Below, piece by piece: positions 45,701 to 60,938 of a DNA stretch of 64,000 bases. Each line of letters starts with the position of its first letter. The first letter of the stretch is position 1. Where the stretch lies: contig OY997643.1 of the NCBI GenBank assembly GCA_963921795.1, positions 72,594,164 through 72,658,163 of the forward strand, given 5' to 3'. A model generated the notes under the pieces. That model saw only the letters and a program-made list of their open reading frames with translations, ran no database searches and was not told the origin of the DNA. The position numbers and the translations under genes are program-made. The stretch is from Nannobrachium achirus (Eukaryota; Chordata; Actinopteri; Myctophiformes; Myctophidae).

Positions 45701-48700
45701 TATCAGATTTTAAACTTTTTGCTGTATAGCGAATGGATGGTAATATTTGTCGAATTTATTATACTTTATTGGCACAGTAAAACAGGTTGGGAATACTTTT
45801 TAGAGGTACTTAGGTACATCATGAACAAGGGGATATAGTTGTTTTATGGTAACAAATCTTCTTAATTTTCATCAGATTTAATACTTTTTGCTGTATAGCG
45901 AATGGATGGTAATATTTGTCGAATTTATTATAATTTATTGGCACAGTAAAACAGGTTGGGAATATTTTTTAGAGGTACTTAGGTACATCATGAAGAAGGG
46001 GATATAGTTGTTTAATGGTAACAAATCTTCTTAATTTTTATCAGATTTTAAACTTTTTGATGTATAGCGAATGGATGGTAATATTTGTCGAATTTATTAT
46101 AATTTATTGGCACAGTAAAACAGGTTGGGAATACTTTTTAGAGGTACTTAGGTACATCATGAACAAGGGGATATAGTTGTTTTATGGTAACAAACCTTCT
46201 TAATTTGTATCTGATTTTATACTATTTGCTGTATAGCGAATGGATTATGGTAATATTTGTAGAATTTATTATAAATTATTGGCACAGTTAAACAAGTTGG
46301 GAATATTTTTAGAGTTACTTAGGTACATCATGAACAAGGTGATATAGTTGTTTTATGGTAACAAACCTTCCTAATTTTTATCTGATTTTATACTATTTGC
46401 TGTATAGCGAATGGATGGTATTATTTGTCGAATTTATTATAAATTATTGGCACAGTAAAACAGGTTGGGAATATTTTTAGAGGTACTTAGGTACATCATG
46501 AACAAGGTGACATAGTTGTTTTATGGTAACAAACTTCTTAATTTTTATCTGATTTTATACTATTTGCTGTATAGCGAATGGATGGTATTATTTGTCGAAT
46601 TTATTATAAATTATTGGCACAGTAAAACAGGTTGGGAATATTTTTAGAGGTACTTAGGTACATCATGAACAAGGTGACATAGTTGTTTTATGGTAACAAA
46701 CCTTCCTAATTTTTATCTGATTTTATACTATTTGCTGTATAGCGAATGGATGGTATTATTTGTCGAATTTATTATAAATTATTGGCACAGTAAAACAGGT
46801 TTGGAATATTTTTAGAGGTACTTAGGTACATCATGAACAAGGTGATATAGTTGTTTTATGGTAACAAACCTTCCTAATTTTTATCTGATTTTATACTATT
46901 TGCTGTATAGCGGATGGATTATGTTAATATTTGTAGAATTTATTATAAATTATTGGCACAGTTAAACAGGTCGGGAATATTTTTAGAGGTACTTAGGTAC
47001 ATCATGAACAAGGGGATATAGTTGTTTTATGGTAACAAACTTCTTAATTTTTATCTGATTTTATACTATTTGCTGTATAGCGAATGGATTATGGTAATAT
47101 TTGTAGAATTTATTATAAATTATTGGCACTGTAAAACAGGTTGGGAATATTTTTAGAGGTACTTAGGTACATCATGAACAAGGTGATATAGTTGTTTTAT
47201 GGTAACAAAACTTCTTAATTTTTATCTGATTTTATACTATTTGCTGTTTAGCGAATGGATTATGGTAATATTTGTCGAATTTATTATAAATTATTGGCAC
47301 TGTAAAACAGGTTGGGAATATTTTTAGAGGTACTTAGGTACATCATGAACAAGGTGATATAGTTGTTTTATGGTAACAAACCTTCCTAATTTTTATCTGA
47401 TTTTATACTATTTGCTGTATAGCGGATGGATTATGTTAATATTTGTAGAATTTATTATAAATTATTGGCACAGTTAAACAGGTCGGGAATATTTTTAGAG
47501 GTACTTAGGTACATAATGAACAAGGGGATATAGTTGTTTTATGGTAACAAACTTCTTAATTTTTATCTGATTTTATACTATTTGCTGTATAGCGAATGGA
47601 TTATGGTAATATTTGTCGAATTTATTATAAATTATTGGCACTGTAAAACAGGTTGGGAATATTTTTAGAGGTACTTAGGTACATCATGAACAAGGTGATA
47701 TAGTTGTTTTATGGTAACAAACCTTCTTAATTTTTATCTGATTTTATACTATTTGCTGTTTAGCGAATGGATTATGGTAATATTTGTCGAATTTATTATA
47801 AATTATTGGCACTGTAAAACAGGTTGGGAATATTTTTAGAGGTACTTAGGTACATCATGAACAAGGTGATATAGTTGTTTTATGGTAACAAATCTTCTTA
47901 ATTTTCATCAGATTTAATACTTTTTGCTGTATAGCGAATGGATGGTAATATTTGTCGAATTTATTATAATTTATTGGCACAGTAAAACAGGTTGGGAATA
48001 TTTTTTAGAGGTACTTAGGTACATCATGAAGAAGGGGATATAGTTGTTTAATGGTAACAAATCTTCTTAATTTTTATCAGATTTTAAACTTTTTGATGTA
48101 TAGCGAATGGATGGTAATATTTGTCGAATTTATTATAATTTATTGGCACAGTAAAACAGGTTGGGAATACTTTTTAGAGGTACTTAGGTACATCATGAAC
48201 AAGGGGATATAGTTGTTTTATGGTAACAAACCTTCTTAATTTGTATCTGATTTTATACTATTTGCTGTATAGCGAATGGATTATGGTAATATTTGTAGAA
48301 TTTATTATAAATTATTGGCACAGTTAAACAAGTTGGGAATATTTTTAGAGTTACTTAGGTACATCATGAACAAGGTGATATAGTTGTTTTATGGTAACAA
48401 ACCTTCCTAATTTTTATCTGATTTTATACTATTTGCTGTATAGCGAATGGATGGTATTATTTGTCGAATTTATTATAAATTATTGGCACAGTAAAACAGG
48501 TTGGGAATATTTTTAGAGGTACTTAGGTACATCATGAACAAGGTGACATAGTTGTTTTATGGTAACAAACTTCTTAATTTTTATCTGATTTTATACTATT
48601 TGCTGTATAGCGAATGGATGGTATTATTTGTCGAATTTATTATAAATTATTGGCACAGTAAAACAGGTTTGGAATATTTTTAGAGGTACTTAGGTACATC

Positions 48701-51700
48701 ATGAACAAGGTGATATAGTTGTTTTATGGTAACAAACCTTCCTAATTTTTATCTGATTTTATACTATTTGCTGTATAGCGGATGGATTATGTTAATATTT
48801 GTAGAATTTATTATAAATTATTGGCACAGTTAAACAGGTCGGGAATATTTTTTGAGGTACTTAGGTACATCATGAACAAGGGGATATAGTTGTTTTATGG
48901 TAACAAACTTCTTAATTTTTATCTGATTTTATACTATTTGCTGTATAGCGAATGGATTATGGTAATATTTGTAGAATTTATTATAAATTATTGGCACTGT
49001 AAAACAGGTTGGGAATATTTTTAGAGGTACTTAGGTACATCATGAACAAGGTGATATAGTTGTTTTATGGTAACAAACCTTCTTAATTTTTATCTGATTT
49101 TATACTATTTGCTGTTTAGCGAATGGATTATGGTAATATTTGTCGAATTTATTATAAATTATTGGCACTGTAAAACAGGTTGGGAATATTTTTAGAGGTA
49201 CTTAGGTACATCATGAACAAGGTGATATAGTTGTTTTATGGTAACAAACCTTCTTAATTTTTATCTGATTTTATACTATTTGCTGTTTAGCGAATGGATT
49301 ATGGTAATATTTGTCGAATTTATTATAAATTATTGGCACTGTAAAACAGGTTGGGAATATTTTTAGAGGTACTTAGGTACATCATGAACAAGGGGATATA
49401 GTTGTTTTATGGTAACAAACTTCTTAATTTTTATCTGATTTTATACTATTTGCTGTATAGCGAATGGATTATGGTAATATTTGTAGAATTTATTATAAAT
49501 TATTGGCACTGTAAAACAGGTTGGGAATATTTTTAGAGGTACTTAGGTACATCATGAACAAGGTGATATAGTTGTTTTATGGTAACAAACCTTCTTAATT
49601 TTTATCTGATTTTATACTATTTGCTGTTTAGCGAATGGATTATGGTAATATTTGTCGAATTTATTATAAATTATTGGCACTGTAAAACAGGTTGGGAATA
49701 TTTTTAGAGGTACTTAGGTACATCATGAACAAGGTGATATAGTTGTTTTATGGTAACAAACTTCTTAATTTTTATCAGATTTTAAACTTTTTGCTGTATA
49801 GCGAATGGATGGTATTATTTGTCGAATTTATTATACTTTATTGGCACAGTAAAACAGGTTGGGAATATTTTTAGAGGTACTTAGGTACATCATGAACAAG
49901 GTGACATAGTTGTTTTATGGTAACAAACTTCTTAATTTTTATCTGATTTTATACTATTTGCTGTATAGCGAATGGATGGTATTATTTGTCGAATTTATTA
50001 TAAATTATTGGCACAGTAAAACAGGTTGGGAATATTTTTAGAGGTACTTAGGTACATCATGAACAAGGTGACATAGTTGTTTTATGGTAACAAAACTTCC
50101 TAATTTTTATCTGATTTTATACTATTTGCTGTATAGCGAATGGATGGTATTATTTGTCGAATTTATTATAAATTATTGGCACAGTAAAACAGGTTGGGAA
50201 TATTTTTAGAGGTACTTAGGTACATCATGAACAAGGTGATATAGTTGTTTTATGGTAACAAACCTTCCTAATTTTTATCTGATTTTATACTATTTGCTGT
50301 ATAGCGGATGGATTATGTTAATATTTGTAGAATTTATTCTAAATTATTGGCACAGTTAAACAGGTCGGGAATATTTTTAGAGGTACTTAGGTACATCATG
50401 AACAAGGGGATATAGTTGTTTTATGGTAACAAACTTCTTAATTTTTATCTGATTTTATACTATTTGCTGTATAGCGAATGGATTATGGTAATATTTGTCG
50501 AATTTATTATAAATTATTGGCACTGTAAAACAGGTTGGGAATATTTTTAGAGGTACTTAGGTACATCATGAACAAGGTGATATAGTTGTTTTATGGTAAC
50601 AAACCTTCTTAATTTTTATCTGATTTTATACTATTTGCTGTTTAGCGAATGGATTATGGTAATATTTGTCGAATTTATTATAAATTATTGGCACTGTAAA
50701 ACAGGTTGGGAATATTTTTAGAGGTACTTAGGTACATCATGAACAAGGTGATATAGTTGTTTTATGGTAACAAACTTCTTAATTTTTATCAGATTTTAAA
50801 CTTTTTGCTGTATAGCGAATGGATGGTAATATTTGTCGAATTTATTATACTTTATTGGCACAGTAAAACAGGTTGGGAATACTTTTTAGAGGTACTTAGG
50901 TACATCATGAACAAGGGGATATAGTTGTTTTATGGTAACAAATCTTCTTAATTTTCATCAGATTTAATACTTTTTGCTGTATAGCGAATGGATGGTAATA
51001 TTTGTCGAATTTATTATAATTTATTGGCACAGTAAAACAGGTTGGGAATATTTTTTAGAGGTACTTAGGTACATCATGAAGAAGGGGATATAGTTGTTTA
51101 ATGGTAACAAATCTTCTTAATTTTTATCAGATTTTAAACTTTTTGATGTATAGCGAATGGATGGTAATATTTGTCGAATTTATTATAATTTATTGGCACA
51201 GTAAAACAGGTTGGGAATACTTTTTAGAGGTACTTAGGTACATCATGAACAAGGGGATATAGTTGTTTTATGGTAACAAACCTTCTTAATTTGTATCTGA
51301 TTTTATACTATTTGCTGTATAGCGAATGGATTATGGTAATATTTGTAGAATTTATTATAAATTATTGGCACAGTTAAACAAGTTGGGAATATTTTTAGAG
51401 TTACTTAGGTACATCATGAACAAGGTGATATAGTTGTTTTATGGTAACAAACCTTCCTAATTTTTATCTGATTTTATACTATTTGCTGTATAGCGAATGG
51501 ATGGTATTATTTGTCGAATTTATTATAAATTATTGGCACAGTAAAACAGGTTGGGAATATTTTTAGAGGTACTTAGGTACATCATGAACAAGGTGACATA
51601 GTTGTTTTATGGTAACAAACTTCTTAATTTTTATCTGATTTTATACTATTTGCTGTATAGCGAATGGATGGTATTATTTGTCGAATTTATTATAAATTAT

Positions 51701-52440
51701 TGGCACAGTAAAACAGGTTGGGAATATTTTTAGAGGTACTTAGGTACATCATGAACAAGGTGACATAGTTGTTTTATGGTAACAAACCTTCCTAATTTTT
51801 ATCTGATTTTATACTATTTGCTGTATAGCGAATGGATGGTATTATTTGTCGAATTTATTATAAATTATTGGCACAGTAAAACAGGTTTGGAATATTTTTA
51901 GAGGTACTTAGGTACATCATGAACAAGGTGATATAGTTGTTTTATGGTAACAAACCTTCCTAATTTTTATCTGATTTTATACTATTTGCTGTATAGCGGA
52001 TGGATTATGTTAATATTTGTAGAATTTATTATAAATTATTGGCACAGTTAAACAGGTCGGGAATATTTTTAGAGGTACTTAGGTACATCATGAACAAGGG
52101 GATATAGTTGTTTTATGGTAACAAACTTCTTAATTTTTATCTGATTTTATACTATTTGCTGTATAGCGAATGGATTATGGTAATATTTGTAGAATTTATT
52201 ATAAATTATTGGCACTGTAAAACAGGTTGGGAATATTTTTAGAGGTACTTAGGTACATCATGAACAAGGTGATATAGTTGTTTTATGGTAACAAAACTTC
52301 TTAATTTTTATCTGATTTTATACTATTTGCTGTTTAGCGAATGGATTATGGTAATATTTGTCGAATTTATTATAAATTATTGGCACTGTAAAACAGGTTG
52401 GGAATATTTTTAGAGGTACTTAGGTACATCATGAACAAGG
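39786..52440. repeat. Higher-order repeat regime A, 5086 bp (30 monomers)
   Basis: Rare markers repeat at exactly 5086 bp: the GAAGAAGGGG monomer at 42938 and 48024, and at 45988 and 51074; a TTTTTTGAG variant at 43761 and 48847; and TTCTAAATTA at 45251 and 50337. The left part (39786 to about 42.7 kb) aligns at 4747 bp instead, two monomers short, so it is a shortened copy. Confidence 0.88.
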
Positions 52441-55400
52441 TGATATAGTTGTTTTATGGTAACAAACTTCTTAATTTTTATCAGATTTTAAACTTTTTGC
52501 TGTATAGCGAATGGATGGTATTATTTGTCGAATTTATTATACTTTATTGGCACAGTAAAACAGGTTGGGAATATTTTTAGAGGTACTTAGGTACATCATG
52601 AACAAGGTGACATAGTTGTTTTATGGTAACAAACTTCTTAATTTTTATCTGATTTTATACTATTTGCTGTATAGCGAATGGATGGTATTATTTGTCGAAT
52701 TTATTATAAATTATTGGCACAGTAAAACAGGTTGGGAATATTTTTAGAGGTACTTAGGTACATCATGAACAAGGTGACATAGTTGTTTTATGGTAACAAA
52801 CTTCTTAATTTTTATCTGATTTTATACTATTTGCTGTATAGCGAATGGATGGTATTATTTGTCGAATTTATTATAAATTATTGGCACAGTAAAACAGGTT
52901 GGGAATATTTTTAGAGGTACTTAGGTACATCATGAACAAGGTGACATAGTTGTTTTATGGTAACAAACCTTCCTAATTTTTATCTGATTTTATACTATTT
53001 GCTGTATAGCGAATGGATGGTATTATTTGTCGAATTTATTATAAATTATTGGCACAGTAAAACAGGTTTGGAATATTTTTAGAGGTACTTAGGTACATCA
53101 TGAACAAGGTGATATAGTTGTTTTATGGTAACAAACCTTCCTAATTTTTATCTGATTTTATACTATTTGCTGTATAGCGGATGGATTATGTTAATATTTG
53201 TAGAATTTATTATAAATTATTGGCACAGTTAAACAGGTCGGGAATATTTTTAGAGGTACTTAGGTACATCATGAACAAGGGGATATAGTTGTTTTATGGT
53301 AACAAACTTCTTAATTTTTATCTGATTTTATACTATTTGCTGTATAGCGAATGGATTATGGTAATATTTGTAGAATTTATTATAAATTATTGGCACTGTA
53401 AAACAGGTTGGGAATATTTTTAGAGGTACTTAGGTACATCATGAACAAGGTGATATAGTTGTTTTATGGTAACAAAACTTCTTAATTTGTATCTGATTTT
53501 ATACTATTTGCTGTTTAGCGAATGGATTATGGTAATATTTGTCGAATTTATTATAAATTATTGGCACTGTAAAACAGGTTGGGAATATTTTTAGAGGTAC
53601 TTAGGTACATCATGAACAAGGTGATATAGTTGTTTTATGGTAACAAACTTCTTAATTTTTATCAGATTTTAAACTTTTTGCTGTATAGCGAATGGATGGT
53701 ATTATTTGTCGAATTTATTATACTTTATTGGCACAGTAAAACAGGTTGGGAATATTTTTAGAGGTACTTAGGTACATCATGAACAAGGTGACATAGTTGT
53801 TTTATGGTAACAAACTTCTTAATTTTTATCTGATTTTATACTATTTGCTGTATAGCGAATGGATGGTATTATTTGTCGAATTTATTATAAATTATTGGCA
53901 CAGTAAAACAGGTTGGGAATATTTTTAGAGGTACTTAGGTACATCATGAACAAGGTGACATAGTTGTTTTATGGTAACAAAACTTCCTAATTTTTATCTG
54001 ATTTTATACTATTTGCTGTATAGCGAATGGATGGTATTATTTGTCGAATTTATTATAAATTATTGGCACAGTAAAACAGGTTGGGAATATTTTTAGAGGT
54101 ACTTAGGTACATCATGAACAAGGTGATATAGTTGTTTTATGGTAACAAACCTTCCTAATTTTTATCTGATTTTATACTATTTGCTGTATAGCGGATGGAT
54201 TATGTTAATATTTGTAGAATTTATTATAAATTATTGGCACAGTTAAACAGGTCGGGAATATTTTTAGAGGTACTTAGGTACATCATGAACAAGGTGATAT
54301 AGTTGTTTTATGGTAACAAACCTTCCTAATTTTTATCTGATTTTATACTATTTGCTGTATAGCGAATGGATGGTATTATTTGTCGAATTTATTATAAATT
54401 ATTGGCACAGTAAAACAGGTTGGGAATATTTTTAGAGGTACTTAGGTACATCATGAACAAGGTGACATAGTTGTTTTATGGTAACAAACTTCTTAATTTT
54501 TATCTGATTTTATACTATTTGCTGTATAGCGAATGGATGGTATTATTTGTCGAATTTATTATAAATTATTGGCACAGTAAAACAGGTTGGGAATATTTTT
54601 AGAGGTACTTAGGTACATCATGAACAAGGTGACATAGTTGTTTTATGGTAACAAACCTTCCTAATTTTTATCTGATTTTATACTATTTGCTGTATAGCGA
54701 ATGGATGGTATTATTTGTCGAATTTATTATAAATTATTGGCACAGTAAAACAGGTTTGGAATATTTTTAGAGGTACTTAGGTACATCATGAACAAGGTGA
54801 TATAGTTGTTTTATGGTAACAAACCTTCCTAATTTTTATCTGATTTTATACTATTTGCTGTATAGCGGATGGATTATGTTAATATTTGTAGAATTTATTA
54901 TAAATTATTGGCACAGTTAAACAGGTCGGGAATATTTTTAGAGGTACTTAGGTACATCATGAACAAGGGGATATAGTTGTTTTATGGTAACAAACTTCTT
55001 AATTTTTATCTGATTTTATACTATTTGCTGTATAGCGAATGGATTATGGTAATATTTGTAGAATTTATTATAAATTATTGGCACTGTAAAACAGGTTGGG
55101 AATATTTTTAGAGGTACTTAGGTACATCATGAACAAGGTGATATAGTTGTTTTATGGTAACAAAACTTCTTAATTTTTATCTGATTTTATACTATTTGCT
55201 GTTTAGCGAATGGATTATGGTAATATTTGTCGAATTTATTATAAATTATTGGCACTGTAAAACAGGTTGGGAATATTTTTAGAGGTACTTAGGTACATCA
55301 TGAACAAGGTGATATAGTTGTTTTATGGTAACAAACTTCTTAATTTTTATCAGATTTTAAACTTTTTGCTGTATAGCGAATGGATGGTATTATTTGTCGA

Positions 55401-58400
55401 ATTTATTATACTTTATTGGCACAGTAAAACAGGTTGGGAATATTTTTAGAGGTACTTAGGTACATCATGAACAAGGTGACATAGTTGTTTTATGGTAACA
55501 AACTTCTTAATTTTTATCTGATTTTATACTATTTGCTGTATAGCGAATGGATGGTATTATTTGTCGAATTTATTATAAATTATTGGCACAGTAAAACAGG
55601 TTGGGAATATTTTTAGAGGTACTTAGGTACATCATGAACAAGGTGACATAGTTGTTTTATGGTAACAAACTTCTTAATTTTTATCTGATTTTATACTATT
55701 TGCTGTATAGCGAATGGATGGTATTATTTGTCGAATTTATTATAAATTATTGGCACAGTAAAACAGGTTGGGAATATTTTTAGAGGTACTTAGGTACATC
55801 ATGAACAAGGTGACATAGTTGTTTTATGGTAACAAACCTTCCTAATTTTTATCTGATTTTATACTATTTGCTGTATAGCGAATGGATGGTATTATTTGTC
55901 GAATTTATTATAAATTATTGGCACAGTAAAACAGGTTTGGAATATTTTTAGAGGTACTTAGGTACATCATGAACAAGGTGATATAGTTGTTTTATGGTAA
56001 CAAACCTTCCTAATTTTTATCTGATTTTATACTATTTGCTGTATAGCGGATGGATTATGTTAATATTTGTAGAATTTATTATAAATTATTGGCACAGTTA
56101 AACAGGTCGGGAATATTTTTAGAGGTACTTAGGTACATCATGAACAAGGGGATATAGTTGTTTTATGGTAACAAACTTCTTAATTTTTATCTGATTTTAT
56201 ACTATTTGCTGTATAGCGAATGGATTATGGTAATATTTGTAGAATTTATTATAAATTATTGGCACTGTAAAACAGGTTGGGAATATTTTTAGAGGTACTT
56301 AGGTACATCATGAACAAGGTGATATAGTTGTTTTATGGTAACAAAACTTCTTAATTTTTATCTGATTTTATACTATTTGCTGTTTAGCGAATGGATTATG
56401 GTAATATTTGTCGAATTTATTATAAATTATTGGCACTGTAAAACAGGTTGGGAATATTTTTAGAGGTACTTAGGTACATCATGAACAAGGTGATATAGTT
56501 GTTTTATGGTAACAAACTTCTTAATTTTTATCAGATTTTAAACTTTTTGCTGTATAGCGAATGGATGGTATTATTTGTCGAATTTATTATACTTTATTGG
56601 CACAGTAAAACAGGTTGGGAATATTTTTAGAGGTACTTAGGTACATCATGAACAAGGTGACATAGTTGTTTTATGGTAACAAACTTCTTAATTTTTATCT
56701 GATTTTATACTATTTGCTGTATAGCGAATGGATGGTATTATTTGTCGAATTTATTATAAATTATTGGCACAGTAAAACAGGTTGGGAATATTTTTAGAGG
56801 TACTTAGGTACATCATGAACAAGGTGACATAGTTGTTTTATGGTAACAAAACTTCCTAATTTTTATCTGATTTTATACTATTTGCTGTATAGCGAATGGA
56901 TGGTATTATTTGTCGAATTTATTATAAATTATTGGCACAGTAAAACAGGTTGGGAATATTTTTAGAGGTACTTAGGTACATCATGAACAAGGTGATATAG
57001 TTGTTTTATGGTAACAAACCTTCCTAATTTTTATCTGATTTTATACTATTTGCTGTATAGCGGATGGATTATGTTAATATTTGTAGAATTTATTATAAAT
57101 TATTGGCACAGTTAAACAGGTCGGGAATATTTTTAGAGGTACTTAGGTACATCATGAACAAGGTGATATAGTTGTTTTATGGTAACAAACCTTCCTAATT
57201 TTTATCTGATTTTATACTATTTGCTGTATAGCGAATGGATGGTATTATTTGTCGAATTTATTATAAATTATTGGCACAGTAAAACAGGTTGGGAATATTT
57301 TTAGAGGTACTTAGGTACATCATGAACAAGGTGACATAGTTGTTTTATGGTAACAAACTTCTTAATTTTTATCTGATTTTATACTATTTGCTGTATAGCG
57401 AATGGATGGTATTATTTGTCGAATTTATTATAAATTATTGGCACAGTAAAACAGGTTGGGAATATTTTTAGAGGTACTTAGGTACATCATGAACAAGGTG
57501 ACATAGTTGTTTTATGGTAACAAACCTTCCTAATTTTTATCTGATTTTATACTATTTGCTGTATAGCGAATGGATGGTATTATTTGTCGAATTTATTATA
57601 AATTATTGGCACAGTAAAACAGGTTTGGAATATTTTTAGAGGTACTTAGGTACATCATGAACAAGGTGATATAGTTGTTTTATGGTAACAAACCTTCCTA
57701 ATTTTTATCTGATTTTATACTATTTGCTGTATAGCGGATGGATTATGTTAATATTTGTAGAATTTATTATAAATTATTGGCACAGTTAAACAGGTCGGGA
57801 ATATTTTTAGAGGTACTTAGGTACATCATGAACAAGGGGATATAGTTGTTTTATGGTAACAAACTTCTTAATTTTTATCTGATTTTATACTATTTGCTGT
57901 ATAGCGAATGGATTATGGTAATATTTGTAGAATTTATTATAAATTATTGGCACTGTAAAACAGGTTGGGAATATTTTTAGAGGTACTTAGGTACATCATG
58001 AACAAGGTGATATAGTTGTTTTATGGTAACAAACCTTCTTAATTTTTATCTGATTTTATACTATTTGCTGTTTAGCGAATGGATTATGGTAATATTTGTC
58101 GAATTTATTATAAATTATTGGCACTGTAAAACAGGTTGGGAATATTTTTAGAGGTACTTAGGTACATCATGAACAAGGTGATATAGTTGTTTTATGGTAA
58201 CAAACTTCTTAATTTTTATCAGATTTTAAACTTTTTGCTGTATAGCGAATGGATGGTATTATTTGTCGAATTTATTATACTTTATTGGCACAGTAAAACA
58301 GGTTGGGAATATTTTTAGAGGTACTTAGGTACATCATGAACAAGGTGACATAGTTGTTTTATGGTAACAAACTTCTTAATTTTTATCTGATTTTATACTA

Positions 58401-59564
58401 TTTGCTGTATAGCGAATGGATGGTATTATTTGTCGAATTTATTATAAATTATTGGCACAGTAAAACAGGTTGGGAATATTTTTAGAGGTACTTAGGTACA
58501 TCATGAACAAGGTGACATAGTTGTTTTATGGTAACAAAACTTCCTAATTTTTATCTGATTTTATACTATTTGCTGTATAGCGAATGGATGGTATTATTTG
58601 TCGAATTTATTATAAATTATTGGCACAGTAAAACAGGTTGGGAATATTTTTAGAGGTACTTAGGTACATCATGAACAAGGTGATATAGTTGTTTTATGGT
58701 AACAAACCTTCCTAATTTTTATCTGATTTTATACTATTTGCTGTATAGCGGATGGATTATGTTAATATTTGTAGAATTTATTATAAATTATTGGCACAGT
58801 TAAACAGGTCGGGAATATTTTTAGAGGTACTTAGGTACATCATGAACAAGGGGATATAGTTGTTTTATGGTAACAAACTTCTTAATTTTTATCTGATTTT
58901 ATACTATTTGCTGTATAGCGAATGGATTATGGTAATATTTGTCGAATTTATTATAAATTATTGGCACTGTAAAACAGGTTGGGAATATTTTTAGAGGTAC
59001 TTAGGTACATCATGAACAAGGTGATATAGTTGTTTTATGGTAACAAACCTTCTTAATTTTTATCTGATTTTATACTATTTGCTGTTTAGCGAATGGATTA
59101 TGGTAATATTTGTCGAATTTATTATAAATGATTGGCACTGTAAAACAGGTTGGGAATATTTTTAGAGGTACTTAGGTACATCATGAACAAGGTGATATAG
59201 TTGTTTTATGGTAACAAACTTCTTAATTTTTATCAGATTTTAAACTTTTTGCTGTATAGCGAATGGATGGTATTATTTGTCAAATTTATTATACTTTATT
59301 GGCACAGTAAAACAGGTTGGGAATATTTTTAGAGGTACTTAGGTACATCATGAACAAGGTGATATAGTTGTTTTATGGTAACAAACTTCTTAATTTTTAT
59401 CTGATTTTATGCTATTTGCTGTATAGCGGATGGATTATGTTAATATTTGTAGAATTTATTATAAATTATTGGCACAGTAAAACAGGTTGGGAATATTTTT
59501 AGAGGTACTTAGGTACATCATGAACAAGGGGATATAGTTGTTTTATGGTAACAAACTTCTTAAT
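52441..59564. repeat. Higher-order repeat regime B, 2869 bp (17 monomers)
   Basis: The CTTTATTGGCACAG variant recurs at 52541, 53722, 55410, 56591 and 58279, alternating 1181 and 1688 bp (7 and 10 monomers), a 2869-bp period. The GAAGAAGGGG monomer of regime A is absent after 51074. The switch occurs near 52441, where sequence stops matching the 5086-bp partner. Confidence 0.85.
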
Positions 59565-60938
59565 TAAGTGTGCCTGCCATGCAATGCAATGGCAAAACAC
59601 TTATTGTAATCCGCCATACTTAAGTCAGTAAGTCATGTTCTGGCAAATTTCGGCACGTAATAAGTGCCGCACGATTTACGCCACCGCCGCAATATATACA
59701 TCAAAACGTGCGGCTCGGCCGGGAATGGGGTGCTATTACTTTTCTTTCCGATCCGCGTTACCATTGCGACGTAATTCGCAAAAAACGACGCCAAAAAACC
59801 CCATTCACTTAGAATGGGGGAAATTTCGGCACGTAATAACTGCCGCACGATTTACGCCACCCCCGCAATATACACATCAAAATGTGCGGCTCGGCCGGGA
59901 ATGGGGTGCTATTACTTTTCTTTCCGATCCGCGATACGATTGCGATGTAATTCGCAAAAAACGACGCCCAAAAACCCCATTGACTTAGAATGGGGGACTC
60001 CGAAAAAAACCCAGAAACTTTGGCGCCACATAACTCTGCCATACTTTTGCCTAGCAACGTGATTTAAACTTTAAAATGCACACACAACTTTGGTCTTTTT
60101 CCGGCCAATAGGGATGAGCTGTAATTGATTAAGCCCCGCCCCCTCTGTAACAGGAAGTGTCCTTCGCCAAACAGGAAGTGCCTCTATAACTCATGAACTG
60201 TTTGTCGTACAGACTCGCGGCTGGTGTCATAATTCTTTTTTTTTCTCAATTTTTTTTTTTCAAAATTTTTTTCTCAATTTTTTTTTTCTCAAAAACATTT
60301 TTTTTCTCAATTTTTTTTTTCTCAAAATTTTTTTTTCTCAAAATTTTTTTTTGTCAAAAATGTTTTTTTCTCAAAAAAAATTTTTTCTCAAATTTTTTTT
60401 TCTCAAAATTTTTTTTTCTCAAAATTTTTTTTTCTCAAAAAATTTTTTTTTCTCAAATTTTTTTTTTCTCAAATTTTTTTTTCTCAAAAATTTTTTTTTT
60501 CAAAATTTTTTTTCTCAAAAATGTTTTTTTTCTCAAATTTTTTTTTTCTCAAAAAAATTTTTTTTCTCAATTTTTTTTTCTCAAATTTTTTTTTCTCAAT
60601 TTTTTTTTCTCAAAAAATTTTTTTTTCTCAAAATTTTTTTTCTCAAAAAACTTTTTTTTTCTCACAACAATTTTTTTCTCACAAAACAATTTTTTCTCAA
60701 AAAAACTGTTGTTAAAGTGCGACCCGTGATAACGGCCAAAAATGCGCCAAAACGCCACTAATTAGTCGAAATGGCTGTGGGTGGTGTCATATGAAGAACC
60801 ATAATGTTAAAGCTTATGCAAAAAATGCTAATGTTAAAAAATGTAACGCTAATGCTAACACCAACCGCTACACAAGGTTGCACAGACTTAGCGAGCTGCA
60901 GGCACACTTAAAATTTCTTGGAAATTTTCTTTTCTAGT
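59565..60938 (+). mobile_element. Helitron2/Helentron-like element, family A, inside the satellite
   Basis: Left TAAGTGTGCCTGC (59565), inverse GCAGGCACACTTA (60898-60910), a perfect AAAATTTC-TTG-GAAATTTT hairpin and CTAGT at 60934-60938. Removing it restores the monomer sequence CTTCTTAATTTTTATCTG exactly. It is missing about 300 bp found in the unit copies, before GTGGGTGGTGTCAT. It contains the tandem ~175-bp unit (59647-60000) and a long T-rich tract. No transposition genes. Confidence 0.9.
60235..60705. repeat. T-rich tract inside the satellite Helitron
   Basis: The longest of three TTTTTTTTCTCAAA tracts. Open frames rich in Phe, Ser, Lys and Gln here are low-complexity artefacts. Confidence 0.92.

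Larger units (their letters stand above)
39786..59564. repeat. AT-rich satellite array, ~169-bp monomer
   Basis: About 117 head-to-tail monomers of 167-170 bp, each with GGTACTTAGGTACATCATGA, GATATAGTTGTTTTATGGTA and TTTGCTGTATAGCG. Monomer variants are recognisable (for example AAACAGGTCGGG, CTTTATTGGCACAG, GAAGAAGGGG). No long frame is open across monomers. The length is close to one nucleosome repeat, as in many vertebrate centromeric satellites, but location is not shown by the sequence. Confidence 0.97.

Noticed and set aside
60193-60761. Long open frames rich in Phe, Ser, Lys and Gln
   Set aside because: They are translations of the TTTTTTTTCTCAAA tract in overlapping frames, with no domain and no conservation in the other two tracts.
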